Assembly: GCA_902767065.1 (NCBI GenBank)
Contig: CACXFW010000234.1
Location: forward strand, 1-7,384
Source: an uncultured Lachnospiraceae bacterium
GTDB taxonomy: Bacteria; Bacillota; Clostridia; Lachnospirales; Lachnospiraceae
Length of the DNA stretch: 7,384 nt
Direction: 5' to 3'
This document shows, in pieces, positions 1-6,407 of the stretch. The translations under genes were made by a program, and so were the position numbers. Position 1 is the stretch's first letter. Each line of letters begins with the position of its first letter. The notes below the pieces were generated by a model that saw nothing but the letters and a program-made list of their open reading frames with translations, made no database searches and was not told the DNA's origin.

Positions 1-104
1 GAAGGCAGACATGTTACGTGAACTGCATATACCGCGGTAAAGAACTCTATTCGGCTATAGATTTCGTTCGCGAGTATAAAAATGCCGCCTTGCGACACAA
101 ATGA
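1..104 (+). CDS. possible C-terminal end of a convergent hypothetical gene (partial)
   Basis: A plus-strand frame is open from the window edge (first full codon at base 3) to a TGA at 102-104, giving about 33 residues that end in ELYSAIDFVREYKNAALRHK. The tail is charged and amphipathic, as expected of a soluble helical C-terminus. I do not recognise a family. The case is weak. The antisense frame is also open, from an ATG at 107-105 on the minus strand with AAGGGG upstream, though its translation is hydrophobic and shadow-like. The last codons also overlap the minus-strand terminator hairpin at 75-97. If real, the gene converges on rlmB from outside the window. Confidence 0.3.
   Translation, partial: RQTCYVNCIYRGKELYSAIDFVREYKNAALRHK
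75..97 (-). terminator. rho-independent terminator downstream of rlmB
   Basis: Read on the minus strand, TGTCGC-AAG-GCGGCA forms a 6-bp stem (one G·T pair) with a 3-nt loop, followed at once by TTTTTAT. This is a compact intrinsic terminator facing the right way to end the cysS-mrnC-rlmB unit. Removing the 108-bp insertion and one copy of its flanking repeat would place it about 45 nt after the ancestral rlmB stop. There is no T-run on the plus strand, so it should act in one direction only. Confidence 0.6.
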
Positions 105-118
105 CATATTACCACACA

Positions 119-139
119 CCCCTTGATGATAGCAAGAGG
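119..139. repeat. hairpin between rlmB and the terminator
   Basis: On the minus strand CCTCTTG pairs with CAAGGGG (7 bp, one G·T) around a 7-nt loop. There is no U-tract on the minus side. On the plus side ATTTCTC follows, but the plus-strand stem contains a C·A mismatch. It may be an extra 3'-end stabilising hairpin of the rlmB transcript or a poor terminator for a convergent gene. Nothing else recognisable lies in 105-158. Confidence 0.35.
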
Positions 140-158
140 ATTTCTCAGGTTTTTCCCA

Positions 159-164
159 TTCTCT
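159..164. repeat. left copy of putative target-site duplication (TTCTCT)
   Basis: TTCTCT abuts the outer edge of the left inverted repeat. The identical hexamer at 273-278 abuts the right inverted repeat in the same orientation. Collapsing the two copies and deleting 165-272 restores a continuous rlmB frame ending R-Q-R-M-G-K-T-stop. Confidence 0.65.
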
Positions 165-272
165 GTTACGATTCACAGCCGCTCCACGGGCCTGATCCGG
201 GTTTTGTACTGCCGCTTACAGGCAAGCCTGACGCGTCAGATACAAAGACTCAGACCGGCCGTGAATCGTAAC
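165..272. mobile_element. MITE-like 108-bp palindromic element inserted in the rlmB 3' end
   Basis: The element is bounded by 16-bp terminal inverted repeats, GTTACGATTCACAGCC at 165-180 and GGCCGTGAATCGTAAC at 257-272, with one mismatch. The hexamer TTCTCT immediately flanks both ends (159-164 and 273-278), like a target-site duplication. The interior continues as a long imperfect hairpin: 189-195 pairs with 250-256 (7 bp, one G·T), 203-208 with 241-246 (6 bp), 209-215 with 233-239 (one mismatch), and CAGG/CCTG at 219-222/227-230 forms the tip. It has no coding capacity, so it would have to be mobilised in trans by a transposase recognising the same ends. The right arm is translated as the last residues of RlmB. 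No second copy is visible in this window. The fold, terminal repeats and flanking repeat are seen directly; mobility is inferred. Confidence 0.72.
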
Positions 273-1029
273 TTCTCTGCCGGACAATTTCATAAGCCAG
301 GACACCGGCCGCAACAGATGCATTCAGGGAATCGATCTCTCCCTTCATCGGAATCGCCGCAACCATATCACACGTTTCTTTCACAAGCCTTCCGACCCCG
401 CTGCCTTCGGACCCGATCACGACGCCGATCGGCCCTGTAAGATTCAGATCATACAGAATCTCGCCGTCCATATCCGCGCATACAAACCACAGACCTTTCT
501 TTTTCAAATCCCCGATGGTCTGAACGAGATTATTGACCCGTGCCACAGGGGTATAGCTGACAGCGCCGGCACTTGCGCTTGCAACCGCAGCAGTCAGTCC
601 CGCAGACCTTCTCTTCGGAATGATCACGCCATGCGCGCCGCACAGATTCGCGGTGCGGATAATCGCGCCAAGATTGTGCGGATCCTCTATTTCGTCCAGA
701 AGAAAGAGGAACGGAGCTTCTCCCTTTTCTTCGGCTTTCTTCAGGATCTCTTCCACATCCACGTATTCATAGGAAGACACATGTGCAATCACGCCCTGAT
801 GGTGGCCGGTTAAGGACATTCTGTCCAGACGCTCCTTCGGCACATAATCCACCACCGTGTCCGATTTCTTCGCTCTCCGGATCAGGTCAAGCACGGGACC
901 GTCCGTGAGATTGTCCTGTACATAAAGCCGTTCCACGCTCTGGCCGGCACGGAATGCTTCCCGCAGTGCATTGCGTCCTTCAATCTGAGACTCGTCCGCC
1001 GCCCTTTTCTGTCTGTATTCTGGCTCCAT
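250..1029 (-). CDS. rlmB: 23S rRNA (guanosine-2'-O-)-methyltransferase RlmB (TrmH/SpoU family)
   Basis: Uses S-adenosylmethionine to 2'-O-methylate a guanosine of 23S rRNA; a cytoplasmic SPOUT-fold enzyme of 259 residues. The N-terminal RNA-binding domain has the family signature IEGRNAL (about residue 16). The catalytic domain shows all three SpoU motifs: NLGAIIR (119-125), GSEGSG (206-211) and the SLNAS loop (234-238) of the trefoil-knot SAM site. The ATG at 1029 was chosen because it puts IEGRN close to the N-terminus and limits overlap with mrnC to 50 bp. A GTG at 1074 would add 15 residues and extend the overlap to 95 bp, and neither start has a strong ribosome binding site. The last residues (after VRQR, SYDSRPV) and the stop come from the inserted palindromic element; the catalytic core is intact, so the enzyme is probably functional. 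Third gene of cysS-mrnC-rlmB. An assignment to another TrmH-group RNA methyltransferase is possible. Confidence 0.9.
   Translation of the reverse strand: MEPEYRQKRAADESQIEGRNALREAFRAGQSVERLYVQDNLTDGPVLDLIRRAKKSDTVVDYVPKERLDRMSLTGHHQGVIAHVSSYEYVDVEEILKKAEEKGEAPFLFLLDEIEDPHNLGAIIRTANLCGAHGVIIPKRRSAGLTAAVASASAGAVSYTPVARVNNLVQTIGDLKKKGLWFVCADMDGEILYDLNLTGPIGVVIGSEGSGVGRLVKETCDMVAAIPMKGEIDSLNASVAAGVLAYEIVRQRSYDSRPV
273..278. repeat. right copy of putative target-site duplication (TTCTCT)
   Basis: Partner of the hexamer at 159-164. It lies inside rlmB, within the codons for the conserved C-terminal VRQR stretch, and so marks the exact insertion point. Confidence 0.65.
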
Positions 1030-1522
1030 AACCTGATATTCCCCGTTCTGATATTCTTTCTGAAGCGCAATCACGTGAATCTTCTGTTATGCCCTCTGGC
1101 GCGCACAGCTCCAGGATCCTGTCATACTGCCTTGTCAGATACAGATATCCTATCAGGCATTCAAACCCGGTTGCCTCAAGGTACGCTTCTCTGCCGGCAT
1201 TTTTCGCCTGATGAGCCGGTTTCGCGTTCCGGCCTCTTCGATAGACCGCCCTCTCTTCTTTTGTCAGATGGCCGCGGATCTGTTCCATCAGGGCCGCCTG
1301 GGCCTTTGCGCTGACAATCCCGGAAGCGCTCCGGTGCAGCCGGTCCGGATTGGTCATCCCCCTTTTCAGCAGGACGCTCCGGACAATCAGGTCATAGACC
1401 GTGTCCCCGATCCACGCAAGGGACAGAGGCGGATACTGGGACCAGTCCTTCCTGGGAAGATGCATGGATCTGTCGATCACATCTGAGAAGTCTTCCGCTT
1501 TGCCTGTATCCGGATACGGCAT
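980..1522 (-). CDS. mrnC: Mini-ribonuclease 3 (MrnC), 23S rRNA maturation
   Basis: A dimeric RNase III-like endonuclease lacking the dsRNA-binding domain. In Bacillus it trims the ends of 23S rRNA precursors. The 180-residue protein carries the catalytic helix SLAWIGDTVYDL (essential Asp about residue 40), RRGRNAK, and the conserved EATGFECLIGYLYL segment that supplies the second acidic site. The ATG at 1522 was chosen for the upstream GGGAGGAAGG. A GTG at 1597, overlapping the cysS stop and preceded by GAGGG, would add 25 residues. The family is usually about 130-145 residues, and this protein is longer at both ends. Its last 30-40 residues, after RILELCAPEG, are basic, low in conservation and run into the 5' end of rlmB, suggesting loss of an earlier stop. 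It sits between cysS and rlmB as in Bacillus. Confidence 0.88.
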   Translation of the reverse strand: MPYPDTGKAEDFSDVIDRSMHLPRKDWSQYPPLSLAWIGDTVYDLIVRSVLLKRGMTNPDRLHRSASGIVSAKAQAALMEQIRGHLTKEERAVYRRGRNAKPAHQAKNAGREAYLEATGFECLIGYLYLTRQYDRILELCAPEGITEDSRDCASERISERGISGYGARIQTEKGGGRVSD

Positions 1523-1581
1523 TCCAAAGCCTTCCTCCCGGCAGGCTGCCTTTTTGCCTTCCGCAGGATTCTGTATCCTGT

Positions 1582-2988
1582 TCAGTTCCTCTTCCACTTG
1601 ACGCCCTCTCTGGTATCAAGGAGCGTGATCCCCATTCCGGCAAGCTCGTCACGAATCTCATCCGCACGGGCGAAGTTCTTCGCCTTCCTCGCGGCCTGCC
1701 GCTCCTTAATCAGATCTTCGATCCTTAAGTCAAGCACTTCCTCTTTCCGCTCAAACTGCATCCCGAGGAGATCGCCAAGCAGAAGAATCTCCTCCTTCAC
1801 CGCCGCGCAGAATTCCTTCGAGCTGTCTTCCTTCACGTCACTGTTCGCAAACCGGACCAGGTCGAAAACCACAGAGAGCGCATCCGCCGTGTTGATGTCG
1901 TCCTCCATCGCGTCGTCAAAGCGCTGTGTGAACGCAGCCAGTTCCCGGACTTTCTCCTTCTCGTCAGCGCTCATCGCCTCCGCATTCGCATTTTCAATCC
2001 GGAAATTCAGATTGTCCACCGCGTTCCGGATCCGCTCAAGGGAAGACTTCGCGCTCTCCATCAGCCTGTCAGAGAAATTCAGCGGACTTCTGTAATGGGC
2101 ACTGAGCATGAACAGCCTGAGAACCTGCAGGTCATAATGCTGCTCAATCTCACGCACCGTAAAGAAATTTCCAAGAGACTTCGACATCTTATGATTGTCG
2201 ATATTCAAAAATGCATTGTGGAGCCAGTAATGCGCAAAAGGAACGCCATTGCAGCATTCCGACTGTGCAATTTCATTCTCATGATGAGGGAAAATCAGAT
2301 CCTCTCCGCCTGCATGAATGTCGATGGTATCCCCCAGATACTTACGGGACATGACCGAGCATTCAATGTGCCATCCGGGTCTGCCGTCACTCCAGGGAGA
2401 CTTCCAGAACGGCTCCCCCTCCTTCTTCGGCTTCCACAGCACGAAGTCCAGCGGATCCTCCTTCTCATCCTCTCCGGTCACCAGAAGGTCCCTGCCGCCG
2501 GAGCGCAGGTCGTCCAGGTTCTTGTGGGAAAGCTTGCCGTACTCCTTGTCCTTCCTCGTGCTGAAATACACCGTTCCGTTCTTTTCGTAGGCAAAGCCTT
2601 TTTCGATCAGCGATTCAATCATGTCGATCATCCCGTCGATCTCCTGCGTCGCGCGGGGATGGGTCGTCGCGGGCCGCACATTCATATGCTCCATGTCCTG
2701 CCTGCACTCCCTGATATAACGCTCGGAAACCTCCTGGGCGGAAATGCCCTCCTCGATGGACTTTTTGATAATCTTGTCATCGACATCGGTAAAGTTCGAT
2801 ACGTAATTCACCTCGTATCCCTTGTGTTCCAGATAACGGCGGAGCGTATCAAACACGATCATCGGCCGTGCATTTCCGATGTGGATGAAATCATAGACAG
2901 TCGGGCCGCACACATAGATGGAAACCTTTCCCGGCGTGATCGGCACAAATTCTTCTCTTTTTTTTGTCAGTGTATTGTACAGCAGCAT
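1582..2988 (-). CDS. cysS: cysteinyl-tRNA synthetase
   Basis: Class I aminoacyl-tRNA synthetase that charges tRNA-Cys with cysteine using ATP; cytoplasmic, 468 residues, a normal length. Visible signatures are the zinc-binding Cys in VCGPTVYD (about 27), the HIGH-type motif as HIGNARP (36-42), zinc ligands in WHIECSVM (Cys210) and FPHHENE (His235, Glu239), and KMSKS (267-271). The C-terminal part is helical, with a DALRVV-like segment (DINTADALSVVFDLVRF). The ATG at 2988 was chosen because AGAGGTG lies 9 nt upstream and the protein then begins MLLYNTLT, as in the family. A TTG seven codons earlier at 3009 is in frame but overlaps the ribosome binding site region. It has its own promoter and a long structured leader and is first in the cysS-mrnC-rlmB unit. 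The HIGN variant of HIGH occurs in CysRS enzymes and is not a defect. Confidence 0.96.
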   Translation of the reverse strand: MLLYNTLTKKREEFVPITPGKVSIYVCGPTVYDFIHIGNARPMIVFDTLRRYLEHKGYEVNYVSNFTDVDDKIIKKSIEEGISAQEVSERYIRECRQDMEHMNVRPATTHPRATQEIDGMIDMIESLIEKGFAYEKNGTVYFSTRKDKEYGKLSHKNLDDLRSGGRDLLVTGEDEKEDPLDFVLWKPKKEGEPFWKSPWSDGRPGWHIECSVMSRKYLGDTIDIHAGGEDLIFPHHENEIAQSECCNGVPFAHYWLHNAFLNIDNHKMSKSLGNFFTVREIEQHYDLQVLRLFMLSAHYRSPLNFSDRLMESAKSSLERIRNAVDNLNFRIENANAEAMSADEKEKVRELAAFTQRFDDAMEDDINTADALSVVFDLVRFANSDVKEDSSKEFCAAVKEEILLLGDLLGMQFERKEEVLDLRIEDLIKERQAARKAKNFARADEIRDELAGMGITLLDTREGVKWKRN

Positions 2989-3172
2989 ACGATCTTTCAC
3001 CTCTATCAACGACAGTTTATTCCTGACAATATCCGTTCGGATTCAGGTCCCGTAATCGAAACTGCTTCGTCCCTCAGGACTCGAACTTTCGAACGGGATC
3101 CGGCTCCTGTCTTTGTCTCTCCGGCTTGCCTGCAGACGGCTCAAAGTCCGGACAGCAGGCATTCTGTAAACC
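2989..3172 (-). promoter_or_regulatory. structured 5' leader of cysS, possible regulatory RNA
   Basis: About 180 nt separate the predicted transcription start (near 3172) from the cysS ATG. On the minus strand, in order: TGCCTGC/GCAGGCA (7 bp, 3155-3161 with 3127-3133); TCCCGT (3098-3093) pairing with ACGGGA (3053-3048); GUCC-UGAG-GGAC (3080-3069); CAGTTT/AAACTG (3064-3059 with 3018-3013); and, nested inside, CCTGA/TCAGG (3047-3043 with 3026-3022) capped by ATCC/GGAT. The TCCCGT/ACGGGA helix crosses the CAGTTT/AAACTG helix, giving a possible pseudoknot. There is no U-tract, so transcription attenuation is unlikely; the last helix ends about 8 nt before the AGAGGTG site. I do not see the T-box core (AGGGTGGNACCGCG) expected for a cysteine T-box, nor any riboswitch consensus I know. 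Confidence 0.5.
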
Positions 3173-3178
3173 GTTTCA

Positions 3179-3207
3179 AGTTTATTCACAGGCCTTGGTT
3201 TTGTCAA
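3179..3207 (-). promoter_or_regulatory. sigma-A promoter of cysS overlapping the ispF stop codon
   Basis: A perfect -35 box TTGACA (3207-3202), a 17-nt spacer and TAAACT (3184-3179, four of six matches to TATAAT). The ispF stop TGA (3206-3204) is part of the -35 box. This gives cysS-mrnC-rlmB a start independent of lon-ispF, though read-through from upstream stays possible because no terminator separates them. Confidence 0.7.
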
Positions 3208-3698
3208 CGGTACGAAAAAACAGGTCCTTGCTCCTCAATCAGGCAGACCGCCTGGGCGGCGATCCCTTCTCCCCGCCCGGTGAAGCCCAGATGCTCTTCC
3301 GTCGTTGCCTTGATGGACACCCTGCCCGGTTCAACGTGAAGCGCACGCGCGATGCGCTCCTTCATCTGAGGAAGATATGGCATCAGCTTCGGCTTCTGGG
3401 CAATGATCACCGCGTCGATGTTCCCAACCGCATAGTGATTTTCTTCCAGCAGCGCCCCAACCTTCTCCAGAAGCAGGATGCTGGAGATTCCTTCGTATTC
3501 CGGATCCGTATCCGGAAAATGCTGTCCGATGTCTCCCATGGCGGCTGCCCCGAGCAGGGCATCCATTATCGCGTGGACAATGACATCGGCGTCAGAGTGG
3601 CCCAGAAGCCCCAGTTCAAAGGGAATCTCTACCCCTCCCAGGATCAGCTTCCTGCCCTCCGAGAGCCTGTGCACATCATATCCGATTCCAACCCTCAT
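3204..3698 (-). CDS. ispF: 2-C-methyl-D-erythritol 2,4-cyclodiphosphate synthase (IspF)
   Basis: Fifth enzyme of the MEP pathway: converts 4-diphosphocytidyl-2-C-methylerythritol 2-phosphate to the 2,4-cyclodiphosphate with release of CMP, towards isopentenyl diphosphate. A cytoplasmic homotrimer; 164 residues, typical length. The N-terminus GIGYDVHRL gives the metal ligands Asp8 and His10, [18 protein letters not shown] gives His42 and Asp46, FPDTDPEY is the conserved substrate loop, and [16 protein letters not shown] (from 130) forms the cytidine site. The ATG at 3698 is preceded by AGAGGGGAAGG and starts 12 nt after the lon stop, so it is almost certainly co-transcribed with lon. ispD is not adjacent, unlike Bacillus, where ispD-ispF leads into the gltX-cysE-cysS block. 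Confidence 0.96.
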   Translation of the reverse strand: MRVGIGYDVHRLSEGRKLILGGVEIPFELGLLGHSDADVIVHAIMDALLGAAAMGDIGQHFPDTDPEYEGISSILLLEKVGALLEENHYAVGNIDAVIIAQKPKLMPYLPQMKERIARALHVEPGRVSIKATTEEHLGFTGRGEGIAAQAVCLIEEQGPVFSYR

Positions 3699-3710
3699 GC
3701 CTTCCCCTCT

Positions 3711-6185
3711 TCAGTCCACCGGACGGATGGAGATCGGGCTCTTCCCGATGCCCCAGAACGCTTCCGCGTTTCCGAACGGGTCTGCCGGAATTCCGGCCTT
3801 TTTCTTCTTGCCCTTCTTCTCTGTTTCGGCCGGGTGAAGGTCCAGCTTCTCCAGCACATCGCTGATCTTCTTCACCGGGAAGATCTTCAGTGCGCTCTTC
3901 ACTTCCTCCGCCACCTCATCCAGGTCCTCCCTGTTCTCTTCCGGGATAAAGACCTGACGGATTCCGGCTCTTTGGGCTGCCATGAGCTTCTCGGGCAGCC
4001 CCCCGATCGGCATCACGCCGCCTCTGAGGGACACTTCACCGGTCATCGCCCACTCCGGGCTTACTTCACGGCCGGTCACCAGGGACGCAAGGGCCGTTGT
4101 AAGGGTAATTCCCGCGGAAGGCCCGTCCTTCGGGATCGCGCCCTCCGGAACATGGATGTGAAGGTCATTTTCCGAAAACAGCTTCACCTTATCCGGATAC
4201 ATCGCCTTGACCAGGGAAATCGCGATCTGGACCGATTCCTTCATGACATCGCCAAGCTGTCCTGTAATGACGACCTTTCCGCTGCCCTTCGTAAAGAGTG
4301 TCTCGATGAACAGAATCTCCCCTCCGGCCGCAGTCCATGCAAGCCCTGTCACAATCCCCGGACGCTTCTCTTCCGTGACAAAGTCATGGCGGATCGGCTT
4401 CTGGTCCAGATATTTCCTCAGATTCTCCGGCCTGACCACAACCTTTTTCCCGCGGGCGTCTCCGTCCTTGTCCACTTTCTCCAGGGTCCCGGAGGACGCG
4501 TCCGGGGAGGAGTGCTTTTTCAGATGCTTCCTTTCCCTGTTCTCCACGACCTCCACGGCCGCATAGCGGCACAGCGTATCCATCTGCTTCTTCAGACCGC
4601 GGACGCCGCTCTCCATCGTATAATGGTCGATCACCGCGCGGATCGTCTCATCCGGTACCTCCAGATCCTTTTCGCCGATCCCCGTCGCCTTTCTTGCGCG
4701 CGGCAGCAGATGGCGCTTCGCGATCTGGAATTTCTCCACTGCGGTGTAACCCGGAAACTGGATGACCTCCATCCGGTTTTGCAGCGGCTCGGGAATCGTA
4801 TCGGTCGTGTTCGCCGTGCAGACAAACAAAACGTCCGACAGATCGTACGGCACATTCATATAGTGATCCGTAAAGCTGAAGTTCTGCTCCGGATCAAGCA
4901 CCTCCAAAAGCGCGCTCGCGGGATCCCCGCTGTAATCCTTGCTCAGCTTGTCGACCTCATCCAGGACAATGACCGGATTCGAAGTGCCGGCATTCTTCAT
5001 CGCATTCATCAGGCGGCCGGGCATCGCTCCGATATACGTCCTTCGGTGGCCGCGGATCTCAGCCTCATCCCGCACGCCGCCCAGGGAAATGCGTACGTAT
5101 TTGCGTCCAAGCGCTTTCGCGATGCTCTGGCCGATGCTCGTCTTGCCGGTGCCCGGAGCGCCGACAAACAAAAGGATCGATCCGGACTGCTTTCTGTTCA
5201 GGCTCATTACCGCAAGCTGCTGGATGATACGGCTCTTGACCTTCTTCAGGCCATAGTGATCCTCATCCAGAACCTCCCGGGCCTTCTCAAGATCTATTTT
5301 TCTGTACTTCGCCTTCTTCCAGTCAAGGGACGTCACAAAATCCAGATAATCATACAGCATTCCGTACTCATGCGAATTCTTGCCCTCCTGCTTCATCCGC
5401 CCGAGCACCTTGTCGGCTTCCCTGCGCGCTGTCTCATTCATGCCGGACTCTTCAATCATCTTCTGGAATCGTGATACGTCCGACACATTTTCCGGATGCA
5501 TGTTATCCAGCTGGTCCTGCAGGAATCCGATCTGCTTTTTCAGAGCGTCTTCCCGGTAGAGCTTCTCATTGGTCTCCTTCGCATGCTCCTGGGCTTCGGT
5601 GCTCACATCTGACACGGCTATAAACCCATACAGGGCCTTTTCGATCAGATCCAGCCGCTCCGAATCCCGGTCCACCTCCAGAATGTGATACTTTTCTTCC
5701 GCATCCAGAGTCAGGTAAGAGCTGAGGGCCGTGATACACTCCTCCATGCTCTTCCAGCGGTTCACATAAGACCTTGCCATCAGTCCCCACGGGAACTTCT
5801 GCAGGAACTCATAGAGCCTGCCCTTCATCGCGTCCAGGCTGATCCTGCGGGTATCTTCGCTCACATCGTGAATATCCTCCCGGATCACTGCCTCCGCGAA
5901 GATCTCCCGCTCAGACGTCAGAATGGACCTGATATCCATGCGGTTTTCCGTGCGCACCGTAATATCCCCGTCATCATCCACGGTCTCGATCACACCGTTC
6001 AGTCCGATGGGGTAGAAATCTTCCTGGCCAAGATGCTTCCTGCTCTTCTCATTCTTCTGAAACAGGAACAGCACCTTATCGCCTTCCCGCATTCTGGCGG
6101 AGGAAGTTTCATCAAAAAAATCCTTCTTGAATGTCAGTGAGATATTCGGAAGGATAATCATGTTATAAACAGGTATCGTAATCAT
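3711..6185 (-). CDS. lon: ATP-dependent protease La (LonA-type)
   Basis: Hexameric cytoplasmic AAA+ protease that degrades misfolded and short-lived regulatory proteins; 824 residues. Domains: substrate-binding N-terminal domain (1 to about 190), helical/coiled-coil region (about 195-320), AAA+ module with Walker A GAPGTGKT (342-349), Walker B VIVLDE (405-410) and sensor/arginine-finger region (PEPLQNRMEVI), then the protease domain with the catalytic Ser690 in PKDGPSAG and Lys733 in GGLPEKLMAAQ. All key residues are present. The ATG at 6185 lies 8 nt after a perfect AGGAGG. Oddities: a charged low-complexity insert (about 551-582) between the AAA+ lid and the protease domain, and a lysine-rich C-terminal tail (about 789-824) beyond the normal end. 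Preceded by a CIRCE-like operator, which suggests heat-shock control by HrcA; followed closely by ispF. Confidence 0.97.
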   Translation of the reverse strand: MITIPVYNMIILPNISLTFKKDFFDETSSARMREGDKVLFLFQKNEKSRKHLGQEDFYPIGLNGVIETVDDDGDITVRTENRMDIRSILTSEREIFAEAVIREDIHDVSEDTRRISLDAMKGRLYEFLQKFPWGLMARSYVNRWKSMEECITALSSYLTLDAEEKYHILEVDRDSERLDLIEKALYGFIAVSDVSTEAQEHAKETNEKLYREDALKKQIGFLQDQLDNMHPENVSDVSRFQKMIEESGMNETARREADKVLGRMKQEGKNSHEYGMLYDYLDFVTSLDWKKAKYRKIDLEKAREVLDEDHYGLKKVKSRIIQQLAVMSLNRKQSGSILLFVGAPGTGKTSIGQSIAKALGRKYVRISLGGVRDEAEIRGHRRTYIGAMPGRLMNAMKNAGTSNPVIVLDEVDKLSKDYSGDPASALLEVLDPEQNFSFTDHYMNVPYDLSDVLFVCTANTTDTIPEPLQNRMEVIQFPGYTAVEKFQIAKRHLLPRARKATGIGEKDLEVPDETIRAVIDHYTMESGVRGLKKQMDTLCRYAAVEVVENRERKHLKKHSSPDASSGTLEKVDKDGDARGKKVVVRPENLRKYLDQKPIRHDFVTEEKRPGIVTGLAWTAAGGEILFIETLFTKGSGKVVITGQLGDVMKESVQIAISLVKAMYPDKVKLFSENDLHIHVPEGAIPKDGPSAGITLTTALASLVTGREVSPEWAMTGEVSLRGGVMPIGGLPEKLMAAQRAGIRQVFIPEENREDLDEVAEEVKSALKIFPVKKISDVLEKLDLHPAETEKKGKKKKAGIPADPFGNAEAFWGIGKSPISIRPVD

Positions 6186-6371
6186 ATGGTCGTCCTCCTC
6201 GGTAACACCGGGCAGTTCCTTCCCCGGAAATCATCCATGCTATCTGTACGGTTGGACCGCTTCAGCGATCCAGCTTAATCCCCTCATTCGCAAAACCCGC
6301 GCTTCGCGCTCATTAAACTGCCTGCGCATCCGCGTACTGCTCATCAGGGAGGGTAGAATACATGTTGGTCG
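6186..6371 (-). promoter_or_regulatory. long 5' leader of lon with several hairpins
   Basis: About 185 nt lie between the predicted start site and the lon ATG, with no convincing small gene. Hairpins: GCGC-TTC-GCGC at 6299-6309; an 8-bp stem with a tetraloop at 6253-6272 (one G·T on the minus strand); and CCGGG/CCCGG at 6208-6227, which ends about 9 nt before the AGGAGG site and could limit ribosome access. None is followed by a U-tract, so these are not intrinsic terminators. The role is unknown. Confidence 0.4.
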
Positions 6372-6378
6372 TGAACTA

Positions 6379-6407
6379 ACCATACCACCACATATTAGCA
6401 GAGTCAA
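6379..6407 (-). promoter_or_regulatory. sigma-A-type promoter of lon-ispF
   Basis: TTGACT (6407-6402, five of six), a 17-nt spacer and TATGGT (6384-6379, four of six) on the minus strand. The -35 box lies within the CIRCE-like operator (6395-6421), so repressor binding would exclude RNA polymerase. Confidence 0.6.

Noticed and set aside
106..135. Promoter-like TTGCTA-18-TAATAT on the minus strand after rlmB
   Set aside because: Both boxes match only four of six positions and the predicted start would run straight into the terminator hairpin. No convincing downstream gene is visible in the window.
3065..3100. tRNA-like TTCGA segments and a hammerhead-like GUCC-UGAG-GGAC-GAA in the cysS leader
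   Set aside because: No acceptor/anticodon arms can be built around the TTCGA stretches. The hammerhead core CUGANGA is absent before the GUCC/GGAC stem, so neither a tRNA nor a hammerhead ribozyme is supported.
2989..3172. Cysteine T-box riboswitch
   Set aside because: Expected upstream of cysS, but the conserved T-box antiterminator core and a following terminator with U-tract are both missing.
2095..3339. 414-codon plus-strand open frame
   Set aside because: It is antisense to cysS and to the cysS leader, with no ribosome binding site or recognisable motif. It is a shadow frame.
3126..5474. 782-codon plus-strand open frame
   Set aside because: It lies antisense to lon and ispF. Its translation is rich in His, Arg, Leu and Pro with no domain signature, as expected for the complement of GC-rich coding DNA, while the minus-strand proteins are unmistakable.
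6299..6325. Intrinsic terminator in the lon leader (GCGC hairpin followed by GGGTTTTG)
   Set aside because: The stem is only 4 bp and the T stretch is short, interrupted and separated from the stem by GGG.
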